A stretch of 64,000 nt of DNA, taken from positions 992,001-1,056,000 of the forward strand of contig OY365738.1 in assembly GCA_959347345.1 (NCBI GenBank), given 5' to 3'. The translations under genes and the position numbers were made by a program. Under the pieces are notes generated by a model that was given only the letters and a program-made list of their open reading frames with translations, was not told where the DNA came from and did no database searches. Each line of letters begins with the position of its first letter. The stretch's first letter is position 1. Origin of the DNA: an uncultured Amylibacter sp. (GTDB taxonomy: Bacteria > Pseudomonadota > Alphaproteobacteria > Rhodobacterales > Rhodobacteraceae). Shown here one piece after another: positions 56,548 to 64,000 of the stretch.

Positions 56548-56700
56548 TTGAACACCTTATTTTATTGTCTTTTGGCAATAGGGTCTTGCCTTTTGGCAAT
56601 GGCTGCCTTTTTCTTTAACGCACCCAGTTTGGCTATTGTTTTCGCGGCGTTATTGGCATGGTTTGTTTCCCCTTACCCGCACCATAAAGAGGATTTTTAA
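56548..56700 (+). CDS. Small membrane protein of 50 residues, unit 2
   Basis: UUG-started gene behind GGGGG. It encodes 50 residues beginning NTLFYCLLAIGSCLLAMAA after the initiator and ending SPYPHHKEDF, with two hydrophobic stretches. Its start is homologous to the N-terminus of the unit 1 DUF4760 protein, so this appears to be that protein's first membrane segment as a separate gene. Its stop overlaps the next start (TAATG), implying coupled translation. Function unknown. Confidence 0.65.
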   Translation: MNTLFYCLLAIGSCLLAMAAFFFNAPSLAIVFAALLAWFVSPYPHHKEDF

Positions 56701-57155
56701 TGCTTGATTATATCCTAACGCCATGGGTAATTGCACCGCTAATTTCAGCAATTTTTTTAATAGGAGTTACTTACTGGAATAGTAGAGTTGTGCGCAATCG
56801 CGAAACAATCACATTGATGCAAAAAATCGCATGGGATACCGAGTATATTAACGCACGAGATTTATTTATAGATGTTCGGGGGAAAGGAATTGAATATTGT
56901 ATTAAAAACCCCAAAAACCCTAAATATAAAGCGATTATGCGCATAATGAACCATTACGAGATTTTGGCGATTGGCGTAGATCGCAATATACTATCGGAAA
57001 AAGTTCTTAAACGTTTTATAGGAAAGCGGCTGGTGGCGGATTGGCACGCGTCAAAGGCGTTTGTTATGGCATTGCGCAAAAAGAATAAAGATAAGGAAAA
57101 CTATATTTTCTGTGAATTTGAAAAATTAGCAGAAGAATGGGAAACCGAGGTATAA
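56700..57155 (+). CDS. DUF4760-like membrane protein, unit 2
   Basis: A 151-residue paralog of 55933-56424. One N-terminal hydrophobic segment (VIAPLISAIFLIGVTYW), then RNRETITLMQKIAWDTEYIN, IMRIMNHYEILAIGVDRNIL and GKRLVADWHASKAFVMALR, in register with unit 1. AGAGG precedes the ATG, which overlaps the stop of the 50-residue gene. The tail CEFEKLAEEWETEV is also shared. Probably a cytoplasmic-facing sensor or effector domain on a membrane anchor. Function unknown. Confidence 0.76.
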   Translation: MLDYILTPWVIAPLISAIFLIGVTYWNSRVVRNRETITLMQKIAWDTEYINARDLFIDVRGKGIEYCIKNPKNPKYKAIMRIMNHYEILAIGVDRNILSEKVLKRFIGKRLVADWHASKAFVMALRKKNKDKENYIFCEFEKLAEEWETEV

Positions 57156-57156
57156 A

Positions 57157-57369
57157 ATGGCAACTTACCCACAAATTGATGCAGAAGTAAGACGGCGTTT
57201 TGGCTATGCACCCAAATCTTGTTGGATAGCCCATGTTAAAGACCATCATGGATTGACGACAAGGATAGCACCCAATCGTAAAGACCCCATCAAACGTGAA
57301 AATCCCTGCCCACCTGAAAAATGGGCGGATATAGAGGCTGTTATACGCTCATTTGGAATGATAACTTAA
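57157..57369 (+). CDS. Small conserved-type hypothetical protein, 70 residues
   Basis: A 70-residue soluble protein starting one base after the previous stop. It has [20 protein letters not shown], then [20 protein letters not shown], and ends [20 protein letters not shown]. The layout ([19 protein letters not shown], then AI...FGMI) is one I associate with small uncharacterised bacterial proteins, often with an N-terminal helical DNA-binding look. It may belong to the DUF4760 unit or stand alone upstream of purL. Function unknown. Confidence 0.68.
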   Translation: MATYPQIDAEVRRRFGYAPKSCWIAHVKDHHGLTTRIAPNRKDPIKRENPCPPEKWADIEAVIRSFGMIT

Positions 57370-57416
57370 CCTGCGTTGGTGTTGCCTTTTTACCCGATAC
57401 AGGGTATAGGCGTGGG

Positions 57417-59615
57417 ATGAATAAAATGCTCCCCCCCGATCCCCCCCTAACCCCCGCACTGATAGACGCGCACGGCATATCCGAATCCGAATACGCGCTC
57501 ATATTAGAAACCATAAACCGCCCGCCAACCTACACAGAGCTCGGCATATTCTCTGCCATGTGGAACGAACACTGCTCGTACAAATCCTCTAAAAAATGGC
57601 TCGCCACCCTGCCCACCACGGGTGCACAAGTCATCTGCGGCCCCGGCGAAAACGCGGGTATCATAGACATCGGCGACAACCTCTGCGTTGCCTTCAAAAT
57701 GGAAAGCCACAACCACCCGTCTTTCATCGAACCGTTCCAAGGCGCGGCCACGGGCATGGGCGGGATTTTGCGCGATATATTCACCATGGGCGCACGCCCA
57801 ATTGCCGCTATGAACTCGCTGTCTTTCGGCGACCCGAAACACCCGAAAACCAAATCGCTCGTCCACGGAGTCATCGCGGGTATCGGCGGTTACGGCAATT
57901 GTTTCGGCGTGCCAACGATAGGCGGGGAAGTCCGCTTCCACCACTCTTACAACGAAAACTGCTTGGTTAACGCCTTTGCTGCGGGACTAGTGGAACGCGA
58001 TAAAATCTTTTACTCAGCGGCCAGTGGCGTGGGCATGCCCATCGTTTATCTGGGCGCGAAAACGGGGCGCGACGGTGTGGGCGGGGCCAGCATGGCCTCG
58101 GCTGGGTTTGATGACTCGACCGAATCCAAACGCCCAACCGTGCAAATCGGCGACCCTTTCACCGAAAAATGCCTGATGGAGGCGACTTTGGAACTCATGG
58201 CGACAGGCGCGGTGATTTCCATCCAAGACATGGGCGCGGCTGGGCTGACCTGTTCCGCCGTGGAAATGGGCGACAAGGGCGACCTTGGCATTCATTTAAA
58301 ACTGGACGATGTGCCGATACGCGAATCCGCAATGACTGCCTACGAGATGATGCTATCCGAATCGCAAGAGCGCATGTTAATGGTGTTAAACCCCGAACTG
58401 GAAGCAGAGGCTAAAGCCGTGTTTGACAAGTGGGATTTGGATTTTGCCATCGTCGGGCGCACGATTAAAGAAGACCGTTTTATCATAGAATTGGACGGGG
58501 AGATAAAGGCGGATTTGCCTCTGAAAGCCTTATCTGGCACGGCCCCGCAATACGACCGCCCGTGGGAATTACCCCCTGCCCCTGCCCCCGTGGGTGACTT
58601 GCCTGCTGTGGATTTGGGCGCGGCGTTGTTGGCTGTGATTGGCTCGGCGAACTATGCGTCAAAGGCTTGGGTTTATCAGCAATATGACTCGCAAGTCATG
58701 GCGGACACCGTGATTGGGCCAGGCAGTGATGCGGGGATTGTACGGGTTCATGGCACGGATAAGGCCTTGGCGTTCAGCGCGGATGTAACGCCGCGATATT
58801 GCGCGGCTGACCCGATTGAGGGTGGGAAACAGGCTGTCGCCGAGGGGTTTCGCAATCTGTGTGCCAGTGGAGCGCGACCTTTGGCTACCACCGATAATTT
58901 GAATTTTGGCAGCCCGCAGGATGTCACCGTTATGGGGCAGTTTGTTGGCTGTATCAAGGGGATAGCAGAGGCTGTGTTGGCGTTAAATGTGCCTATCGTT
59001 TCGGGGAATGTGTCGTTTTACAATGAAACAGATGGGGCGGGGATTTTGCCAACGCCTACCATTTGTACCGTGGGATTGCTGGATAATGTGGCGGATATTA
59101 TTCGAATTGCGCCTGAAATTGGGGATGATTTGGTGCTGATAGGTGAAACGCGCGGGCATCTGGGGCAATCGGCAGTTTTGAAAGAAGTCTTTGGCTTGGA
59201 ACGCGGGGCGGTGCCGCCCGTGGATTTGGCTGGGGAATTGCGGGCTGGGGAATTCGTGCGGGTGGCAAAGGCGGCGGGGTTGGTCAGTGCGGCGCATGAT
59301 ATAAGTGACGGGGGACTGGCTGTGGCGGTGGCAGAGATGGGATTGGCGGCTGGGTGTGGTGTGGTTTTGGGTTCTGGTTCTGGTGATGGTGCGGATGCGG
59401 ATTTGGCGTTTTTCTTTGGCGAAGACCAAGGGCGGTATATCTTGGCAACCCGCGACCCTGATGCTTTGATAAAACTGGCGCGGACGGCTGGCGTTGTGGC
59501 AGAGGCTATTGGTATAGTCGGCGGGGATGTTATCACTTTGGGTCAGGTGAGCGTGGATTTTGCTGAGGTTACGTCCGCGTTTGAAACGGGGTTTTCTTTA
59601 GTTGTTAGTTGTTAG
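57417..59615 (+). CDS. purL: Phosphoribosylformylglycinamidine synthase subunit PurL
   Basis: A 732-residue small-type PurL, the ATP-dependent synthetase of purine step 4, working with PurQ and PurS (not in the window). The AIRS/GARS fold motifs are [50 protein letters not shown] and, in the second half, [17 protein letters not shown] and [18 protein letters not shown]. The start is at 57417 or 57426. The last codons (LVVSC-stop) are made of TTAGTTG heptamers, so the C-terminus has been overwritten by the array. Confidence 0.96.
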   Translation: MNKMLPPDPPLTPALIDAHGISESEYALILETINRPPTYTELGIFSAMWNEHCSYKSSKKWLATLPTTGAQVICGPGENAGIIDIGDNLCVAFKMESHNHPSFIEPFQGAATGMGGILRDIFTMGARPIAAMNSLSFGDPKHPKTKSLVHGVIAGIGGYGNCFGVPTIGGEVRFHHSYNENCLVNAFAAGLVERDKIFYSAASGVGMPIVYLGAKTGRDGVGGASMASAGFDDSTESKRPTVQIGDPFTEKCLMEATLELMATGAVISIQDMGAAGLTCSAVEMGDKGDLGIHLKLDDVPIRESAMTAYEMMLSESQERMLMVLNPELEAEAKAVFDKWDLDFAIVGRTIKEDRFIIELDGEIKADLPLKALSGTAPQYDRPWELPPAPAPVGDLPAVDLGAALLAVIGSANYASKAWVYQQYDSQVMADTVIGPGSDAGIVRVHGTDKALAFSADVTPRYCAADPIEGGKQAVAEGFRNLCASGARPLATTDNLNFGSPQDVTVMGQFVGCIKGIAEAVLALNVPIVSGNVSFYNETDGAGILPTPTICTVGLLDNVADIIRIAPEIGDDLVLIGETRGHLGQSAVLKEVFGLERGAVPPVDLAGELRAGEFVRVAKAAGLVSAAHDISDGGLAVAVAEMGLAAGCGVVLGSGSGDGADADLAFFFGEDQGRYILATRDPDALIKLARTAGVVAEAIGIVGGDVITLGQVSVDFAEVTSAFETGFSLVVSC

Positions 59616-59637
59616 TTATTAGTTGTTAGTTGTTAGG
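59596..59637. repeat. Heptanucleotide array overlapping the purL 3' end
   Basis: TTAGTTG/TTAGTTA units, period 7. The first three units encode the last residues and the stop of PurL. Confidence 0.88.
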
Positions 59638-59640
59638 GAT

Positions 59641-59887
59641 TAAGGGTAGAGGTTTTTTGTTGCGCCCTCACTGCGTTCGGTTGCCCACCCGCCCACCCCT
59701 CCTGCGGAGAGCTGGACGGGATTTTGTGACTAAAGCCTGTCCTAGTATCTAAGCAAAGCCTAAATAAATTTAGAGCAAACCTATCACCAATTCCCAAGTA
59801 TTCTTTGCAAATAATCCACTCTAACGTCTTGTTATTCCAGATAGTAATTTTATAGAATCAATATCGTCTTGTAACCAAAGGGCTACC
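59641..59887 (+). repeat. Interspersed structured repeat, copy B (3'-truncated)
   Basis: About 245 bp matching 655-900 of copy A, from AGGTTTTTTGTTGCGCCCTC through CCCAAGTATTCTTTGCAAAT to GTAACCAAAGGGC. The hairpin-rich end is missing. It is inverted relative to copy C, and the two copies flank bolA-grxD. Confidence 0.82.
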
Positions 59888-59890
59888 CCC

Positions 59891-59922
59891 ACTAATAACT
59901 AATAACTAACAACTAATAACTA
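59891..59922. repeat. Heptanucleotide array upstream of bolA
   Basis: CTAATAA/CTAACAA units ending two bases before the TTGACC -35 box. Confidence 0.75.
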
Positions 59923-59923
59923 C

Positions 59924-59952
59924 TTGACCCTCCTCTAAAAACCTGCTAATCA
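59924..59952 (+). promoter_or_regulatory. Promoter of bolA, possibly giving a leaderless transcript
   Basis: TTGACC (59924-59929) and TAATCA (59947-59952) with a 17-bp spacer. The bolA ATG is only 7 bases past the -10 box and has no Shine-Dalgarno, so transcription would start at or next to the ATG. Confidence 0.5.
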
Positions 59953-59958
59953 CCCCCT

Positions 59959-60207
59959 ATGCCCGTTAATCCAAACGATATTCGCACGCTTTTGCAAACC
60001 GCCTTTCCCCAAGCCGACATAACCGTTTCGGGCGAGGATGGCGTTCATTTGCACGCCTCCGTAACCGCCTATGAGTTCGATGGGCTTTCGCGTATCGCCC
60101 AACAACGGCTGGTTTATGCCGCGTTAAAAGGCGCGATGGACGGGCAAAACGCAGACCTGCATGCTCTGGCATTGCAAACCAGCGCGAAATCGCGCGACCC
60201 ACAATAA
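59959..60207 (+). CDS. bolA: BolA family protein (IbaG-like)
   Basis: An 82-residue protein of the BolA family, which binds monothiol glutaredoxins through a shared [2Fe-2S] cluster and helps in iron-sulfur or iron signalling. The sequence has ITVSGEDGVHLHASVTAYEF and LSRIAQQRLVYAALKGAMDG, where the family's R-x2-H/Q motif lies, and a C-terminal ADLHALALQT. It is the direct neighbour of grxD, its expected partner. The start codon has no ribosome binding site but lies next to a promoter-like -10 box. Confidence 0.9.
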   Translation: MPVNPNDIRTLLQTAFPQADITVSGEDGVHLHASVTAYEFDGLSRIAQQRLVYAALKGAMDGQNADLHALALQTSAKSRDPQ

Positions 60208-60217
60208 AGGAATCCCA

Positions 60218-60598
60218 ATGACCCCCGAAACTATGAAAACGACTATCCAAACGACTATTGATACCCACCCCGTAACCCTGTTTATGAAGGGCTCTGCCCA
60301 AATGCCGCAATGCGGATTTTCATCCCGAGTGGCGGGGGTTTTGACCTATATGGGCGTGGAATTTCACGATGTAGATGTGCTGGCGGACGATATGTTACGC
60401 CAAGGAATAAAGGATTTTTCCGATTGGCCGACCGTGCCGCAGTTATATGTGAAGGGCGAATTTGTCGGCGGGTGTGATATTATTACAGAGATGGTTTTGT
60501 CGGCGGAGATGGATACTCTGTTAGCAAGCAAGGGTGTCGCGTTTGATAAGGACGCGGCGGCGCGGATACGGGAATCGAATAAGCAAGATAACGGTTAG
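60218..60598 (+). CDS. grxD: Monothiol glutaredoxin (Grx4 type)
   Basis: A 126-residue CGFS glutaredoxin that carries a [2Fe-2S] cluster. The active site CGFS is at residues 32-35 within MPQCGFSSRVAG, followed by DWPTVPQLYVKGEFVGGCDI. The start at 60218 has AAAGGA nearby. The C-terminal about 15 residues extend beyond the usual end. The stop lies in a heptanucleotide array. It probably works with BolA encoded 10 bp upstream. Confidence 0.95.
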   Translation: MTPETMKTTIQTTIDTHPVTLFMKGSAQMPQCGFSSRVAGVLTYMGVEFHDVDVLADDMLRQGIKDFSDWPTVPQLYVKGEFVGGCDIITEMVLSAEMDTLLASKGVAFDKDAAARIRESNKQDNG

Positions 60599-60633
60599 TT
60601 GTTAGTGATTAGTGATTAGTGATTAGTGATTAA
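60593..60633. repeat. Heptanucleotide array at the grxD 3' end
   Basis: TTAGTTG then TTAGTGA units. The grxD stop codon TAG falls in the first unit. Confidence 0.85.
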
Positions 60634-60635
60634 TT

Positions 60636-60975
60636 TTTTTAGCCCTTGCGGGTCTTCGTAATCGCTTGCGCGATACCGACCAGCGTGGTCTTTTGTGCGT
60701 AGCCCTCACGATGTGAGGGCATGCCAAAAGCCCTTTGGTTATAAGATGATAATGATTCTATAAAATTACTATCTGGAATAACAAGACGTTAGATTGGATT
60801 ATTTGCAAAGAATACTTGGGAAGTGGTGATGGGTTTGCTCTAAATTTATTTAGGATGTGCCTAGATGCTTGGATAGGATTCAGCCAAAAATAACCCGTCC
60901 AGCTCTCCGCAGGAGGGGTGGGCGGGTGGGCAACCGAACGCAGTGAGGGCGCAAGCAAAAAACCTCTACCCTTAA
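60636..60975 (-). repeat. Interspersed structured repeat, copy C (inverted)
   Basis: A complete copy on the minus strand, about 335 bp. Its hairpins, read on the minus strand, are GCCCTCAC-atc-GTGAGGGC, GACCA/TGGTC and ATCGC-gcaa-GCGAT, at the positions of different stems in copy A. Inverted relative to copy B. It fills most of the 429 bp between grxD and zapA. Confidence 0.82.
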
Positions 60976-60977
60976 TC

Positions 60978-61050
60978 CCTAATAACCAATCATCACTAAT
61001 CACTAATCATTCATCACTAATCACTAATCATTCATCATTCACCACTAATT
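60978..61050. repeat. Heptanucleotide array at the zapA 3' end
   Basis: TTAGTGA units mixed with GAATGAT units on the minus strand. The array supplies the zapA stop and its last residues (VVNDE-stop). Confidence 0.85.
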
Positions 61051-61495
61051 CCAACTTTCCCACAATATCGCGCAACGCATCCTTGGCTGCTTCGGCTTCC
61101 GCCGCAGCACCAGCGTCTGCCCCAGCACCTTCACGCATCGCCGCCAGCTCTTCGCGCAATGATTTCACCTCAGCCTCAGCCTTACCCAGCAAACCAGCCG
61201 ATTCGGCGCGAGTATCGCTCACCGCCTTTTCCACAGCCTCTTTCACCGCTTGATCCTGCGCCGTGGTAAGGCTATTCTTACCACCATCACCGCGTTCCAG
61301 CGATGCCAATTTATCCGCCACCTTTAACCCAGCCATCAGCAAAAGCCGACTTTCGGTCACCCTTGCCGCGCCTTGATCCAACCCGCGCACTTCCTTATCC
61401 AGCATCACCGACAACGAGTGAATGTAATTTTCCTCGCCATCCTGACACATGACATTAAAATCGCGCCCACCAATAGATATTTGAACTTCTGCCAT
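61028..61495 (-). CDS. zapA: Cell division protein ZapA
   Basis: A 155-residue ZapA, which cross-links FtsZ filaments at the division ring. The N-terminal VQISIGGRDFNVMCQDGEEN, then LSVMLDKEVR and ESRLLLMAGLKVADKLASLE, are the conserved ZapA domain (residues 1-70). The C-terminal part is a long Glu/Ala-rich coiled coil, longer than in E. coli, as in other alphaproteobacteria. It is 3 bp after a small coiled-coil gene and divergent from tkt, an arrangement common in alphaproteobacteria. Confidence 0.9.
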   Translation of the reverse strand: MAEVQISIGGRDFNVMCQDGEENYIHSLSVMLDKEVRGLDQGAARVTESRLLLMAGLKVADKLASLERGDGGKNSLTTAQDQAVKEAVEKAVSDTRAESAGLLGKAEAEVKSLREELAAMREGAGADAGAAAEAEAAKDALRDIVGKLELVVNDE

Positions 61496-61498
61496 GAT

Positions 61499-61753
61499 TT
61501 AATCTTTTATTAACGGGGTTATTTGTTCCAAAAGACCGTCGACTCGGTCTAAATCCGCCTGCCATTCGCCGCGCAAATCCGCCAGAGCCTGCTCGGAAAC
61601 GCCACCCGAATCGCCCCCCTGCGCCTCACTCTGCGCCATCTTTTCGCGCAAATCATCGTACGCCACGCGCACCTTTTGCGCCTCCTCGCGGTCTGCCGAA
61701 ATCTGTTCCAGCGCACGCCCCGCCTTACCGCGCAAATTTTCTATATCATCCAT
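61499..61753 (-). CDS. Small coiled-coil protein upstream of zapA (DUF4164-like)
   Basis: An 84-residue predicted coiled coil starting MDDIENLRGKAGRALEQISA behind AGGGGGAG. Heptad-like residues run to ADREEAQKVRVAYDDLREKM, and a second helix ends LLEQITPLIKD. It resembles the short uncharacterised proteins usually found just upstream of zapA in alphaproteobacteria. Position suggests a cell-division role, possibly with ZapA as ZapB does in enterobacteria, but this is inference. Confidence 0.72.
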   Translation of the reverse strand: MDDIENLRGKAGRALEQISADREEAQKVRVAYDDLREKMAQSEAQGGDSGGVSEQALADLRGEWQADLDRVDGLLEQITPLIKD

Positions 61754-62052
61754 GGGCTCCCCCTTAATTCTTATCAAAAGCCGTCCTAAAACACGCCAAC
61801 TGGCGCAGATAAACTGCCCACACCCTAGCCCTTATCCCCCCCTTTTGCAACCGATTTTAGCACGAAAATCAACCCGATACCCCCCACAAAAAGAAATTTC
61901 AATAAAAACATTGCCTTCTTTCCTAAATCAGGCTAAACAGGAAAGCAAGCCATTCGGCAGTTTTTTATCATTTTTATGCGACCGCGCCCAAAAACCCGCG
62001 ATAGCACAGTAAAACAAGCGTGAAACAACCGCGACAAAGAAAGAGTATCCCA
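61754..62052. other. Divergent intergenic region between the zapA operon and tkt
   Basis: About 300 bp, C-rich on the plus strand near 61820-61880. It should hold promoters for both directions, but I cannot single out boxes with confidence. I see no RNA gene or coding frame. Confidence 0.5.
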
Positions 62053-64000
62053 TGTCCTTTTCATCCCTAAAAACAAACCATCCAGAGCATTGGAAAGACG
62101 CGGCCGCCCTGCGTATTTTATCAGCAGAAGCGGTTCATAAGGCCGCCTCTGGTCACCAAGGATTGCCGATAGGCATGGCCGATGTTGCCACCGTTTTATT
62201 CCAAAACCACCTATGTTTTGATGCGAATAACCCCGATTGGGCAGACCGCGACCGATTTGTTTTATCGGCGGGGCATGGGTCTATGTTGCTTTATGCGGCT
62301 CTGCATCTGTCTGGCTATCAGGATATGACGATTGAGCAAATTAAAAACTTCCGCCAATGGGGTGCGAAAACCGCGGGGCATCCCGAATACGGGCATGCCG
62401 ATGGGATTGAGACGACCACTGGTCCTTTGGGGCAAGGGCTCGCGAACGCTGTTGGCATGGCGATTGCCGAGCAATCTTTGGGCGCACGGTTTGGCAAAGA
62501 AATCTTTGACCACCATACTTATGTTATAGTCGGCGACGGCTGTTTGATGGAGGGGATAAGCCACGAAGCCATCGCCTTGGCTGGTCGCCAAAAGCTGAAT
62601 AAACTGATAGTCCTATGGGACGATAATAACATATCCATCGACGGGCCGGTGGATATCACCGACACGACCGACCAGATTGAGCGGTTTAAAGCCGCGGGGT
62701 GGGCAACGATTCGCATTGATGGGCATGACCCAGAGGCTATTGATAGCGCCTTGGGTGCCGCCAAAGCCAGCGATAGACCCGTGTTCATGGCGTGTAAAAC
62801 CACAATAGGCATAGGGGTTGAGGGGGTTGAAAACACCTCTGCCGCGCACGGGTACGCGATTAAAAACGCCGAAATATCCCAAATGAAGAAATTCTACGAA
62901 TGGCCGTATCATCCGTTTGAAGTCCCCGGGCATATCCGCCAATCATGGCTGACGAAAACCGCACGGGGCGCGAAAATGCGTGTCGCTTGGACGAAACGGT
63001 TTGACATCCTCAGCCCGTCTCGCCAAGCCGAATTTGCCCGTATATTCGCGCTGGAATTGCCCGAAAGGTTGGGCGTGGCTATGATGAAATTGAAAAAAAC
63101 CGTCACCAAGGATTGCCCGCAGATTGCGACACGCAAATCCTCGCAAACGGTTTTGAATGTGATTAACCCTATTATGAAGGAGATGATTGGTGGCTCGGCG
63201 GATTTAACGGGGTCTAATAACACGATGACCAAGGATTTGGGGGTGTTTGATATTGACACACGCGGTGGTCGCCATATTTATTATGGAGTGCGCGAACACG
63301 CTATGGCCGCTATTATGAACGGGATGGCGTTGCATGGCGGGGTGCGCCCCTATGGTGGCACGTTTATGTGCTTTACCGATTATGCGCGTCCTGCGATGCG
63401 GCTGGCTGCCCTGATGGGCTTGCCCGTGGTTTATGTGATGACCCACGATAGTATTGGGCTGGGCGAAGATGGGCCGACCCATCAACCGATTGAGCATCTG
63501 GCGATGTGCCGTGCCACGCCCAATATGCTGTTGTTTCGGCCTGCGGATACTATTGAGGTTGCCGAAAGCTGGGAATTGGCGATGGAGAAGAAGACTACAC
63601 CCTCAGTCCTGTCGCTGAGCCGTCAAAATATCCCGACCGTGCGGACGAAACACACGAAGAAGAACATGACCTCGTTTGGGGCGTATGTTTTGGAAAAGGA
63701 GATTGCCAAACGTAAAGTTATCCTAATGGCGACTGGGTCTGAGGTGGAAATCGCGCTGGCGGCGCGGGAGGCTTTGGAGGCAAGGGGTATAGGAACGCGG
63801 GTTGTATCTATGCCGTGTTGGGAGTTGTTTGAGGAGCAGGATCCGTTTTATCGGCGGCGGGTTTTGCCCAGTGGCTCTGTCCGCGTGGGGATAGAGGCGG
63901 GTGTTCGGCAAGGCTGGGATCAGTGGTTGTATGGCGAAGGTGGTAAGCATGGAAAGGCCGCGTTTGTCGGGATGGAAGGGTTCGGCGCGTCCGCTCCTGC
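62053..64000 (+). CDS. tkt: Transketolase, 5' part (runs off the window)
   Basis: The first 649 codons of transketolase, the thiamine diphosphate enzyme of the pentose phosphate pathway. It opens [20 protein letters not shown], followed by [19 protein letters not shown]. The ThDP/metal-binding stretch is [23 protein letters not shown] followed 27 residues later by [10 protein letters not shown]. The second half has [20 protein letters not shown] and [20 protein letters not shown]. No stop is reached by base 64000. Family length is about 660, so little is missing. Confidence 0.96.

Noticed and set aside
56541..56618. ATG-started frame MSFEHLILLSFGNRV overlapping the UUG-started small gene
   Set aside because: It is too close to the GGGGG ribosome site, and the UUG frame is conserved with unit 1.
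60636..61027. A 6S RNA or other structured RNA gene downstream of zapA
   Set aside because: The hairpins there belong to the interspersed repeat also found at other loci; no 6S-like long bubble structure was seen.

Overview
The window looks like a chromosomal piece of an alphaproteobacterium of moderate GC content. The pointers are the F1 ATP synthase operon atpH-A-G-D-C without F0 genes, a class I lysyl-tRNA synthetase, the purL-bolA-grxD order, and tkt divergent from a small coiled-coil gene plus zapA. No rRNA is present. One tRNA gene (Gly, anticodon CCC) was found. The species cannot be named from the sequence.

Layout: the 3' end of gatB (1-534); a branched-chain amino acid type ABC transporter (1178-6317); four surface-polysaccharide type genes in two convergent pairs (6383-9962); the F1 ATPase operon on the minus strand (10079-14999); a polar amino acid binding protein divergent from a Na+/alanine symporter (15299-17640); a 50-residue basic protein; lysK; a small lipoprotein and nadD. 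Next come two paralogous pentapeptide-repeat membrane proteins (21633-23198 and 27381-28730) among housekeeping genes (ettA, argF, argD, tadA, rluB) and defence genes: an Abi/HEPN protein at 25116-25745 and a TdeIII-like restriction-modification pair at 31407-33767.

The outstanding region is 33876-53299. It is about 19.4 kb of seven co-directional lipoprotein genes: six large ones (528 to 1897 residues) and one of only 31 residues. The large proteins are built from two modules: a four-cysteine repeat of about 43 residues (about 70 copies in total) and a domain of about 205-225 residues, predicted beta-rich, that ends in a GLIG..GA.GAF.S....YAGGF motif (12 copies). The genes share long near-identical DNA blocks and are mosaics of one another. 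A seventh copy of the beta-rich domain, without cysteine repeats, is a stand-alone lipoprotein at 20260-21036. I read this as an outer-membrane or cell-surface lipoprotein array that evolves by recombination. Its ligand is unknown, and resemblance to TbpB/Slam-type surface lipoproteins is inference only.

After the array come a RACo-like corrinoid activator, tRNA-Gly, two tandem units (promoter, 13-codon leader peptide, hairpin over the Shine-Dalgarno, UUG-started DUF4760-like membrane gene), purL, bolA-grxD between inverted copies of a structured interspersed repeat, zapA and the 5' part of tkt.

Two genome-scale patterns recur. Heptanucleotide arrays (TTAGTGA, TTAGTTA, TTAATCG types) sit at gene ends and often supply the last codons and the stop. 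An interspersed element of about 330 bp carries serial hairpins whose stems differ between copies but still pair.
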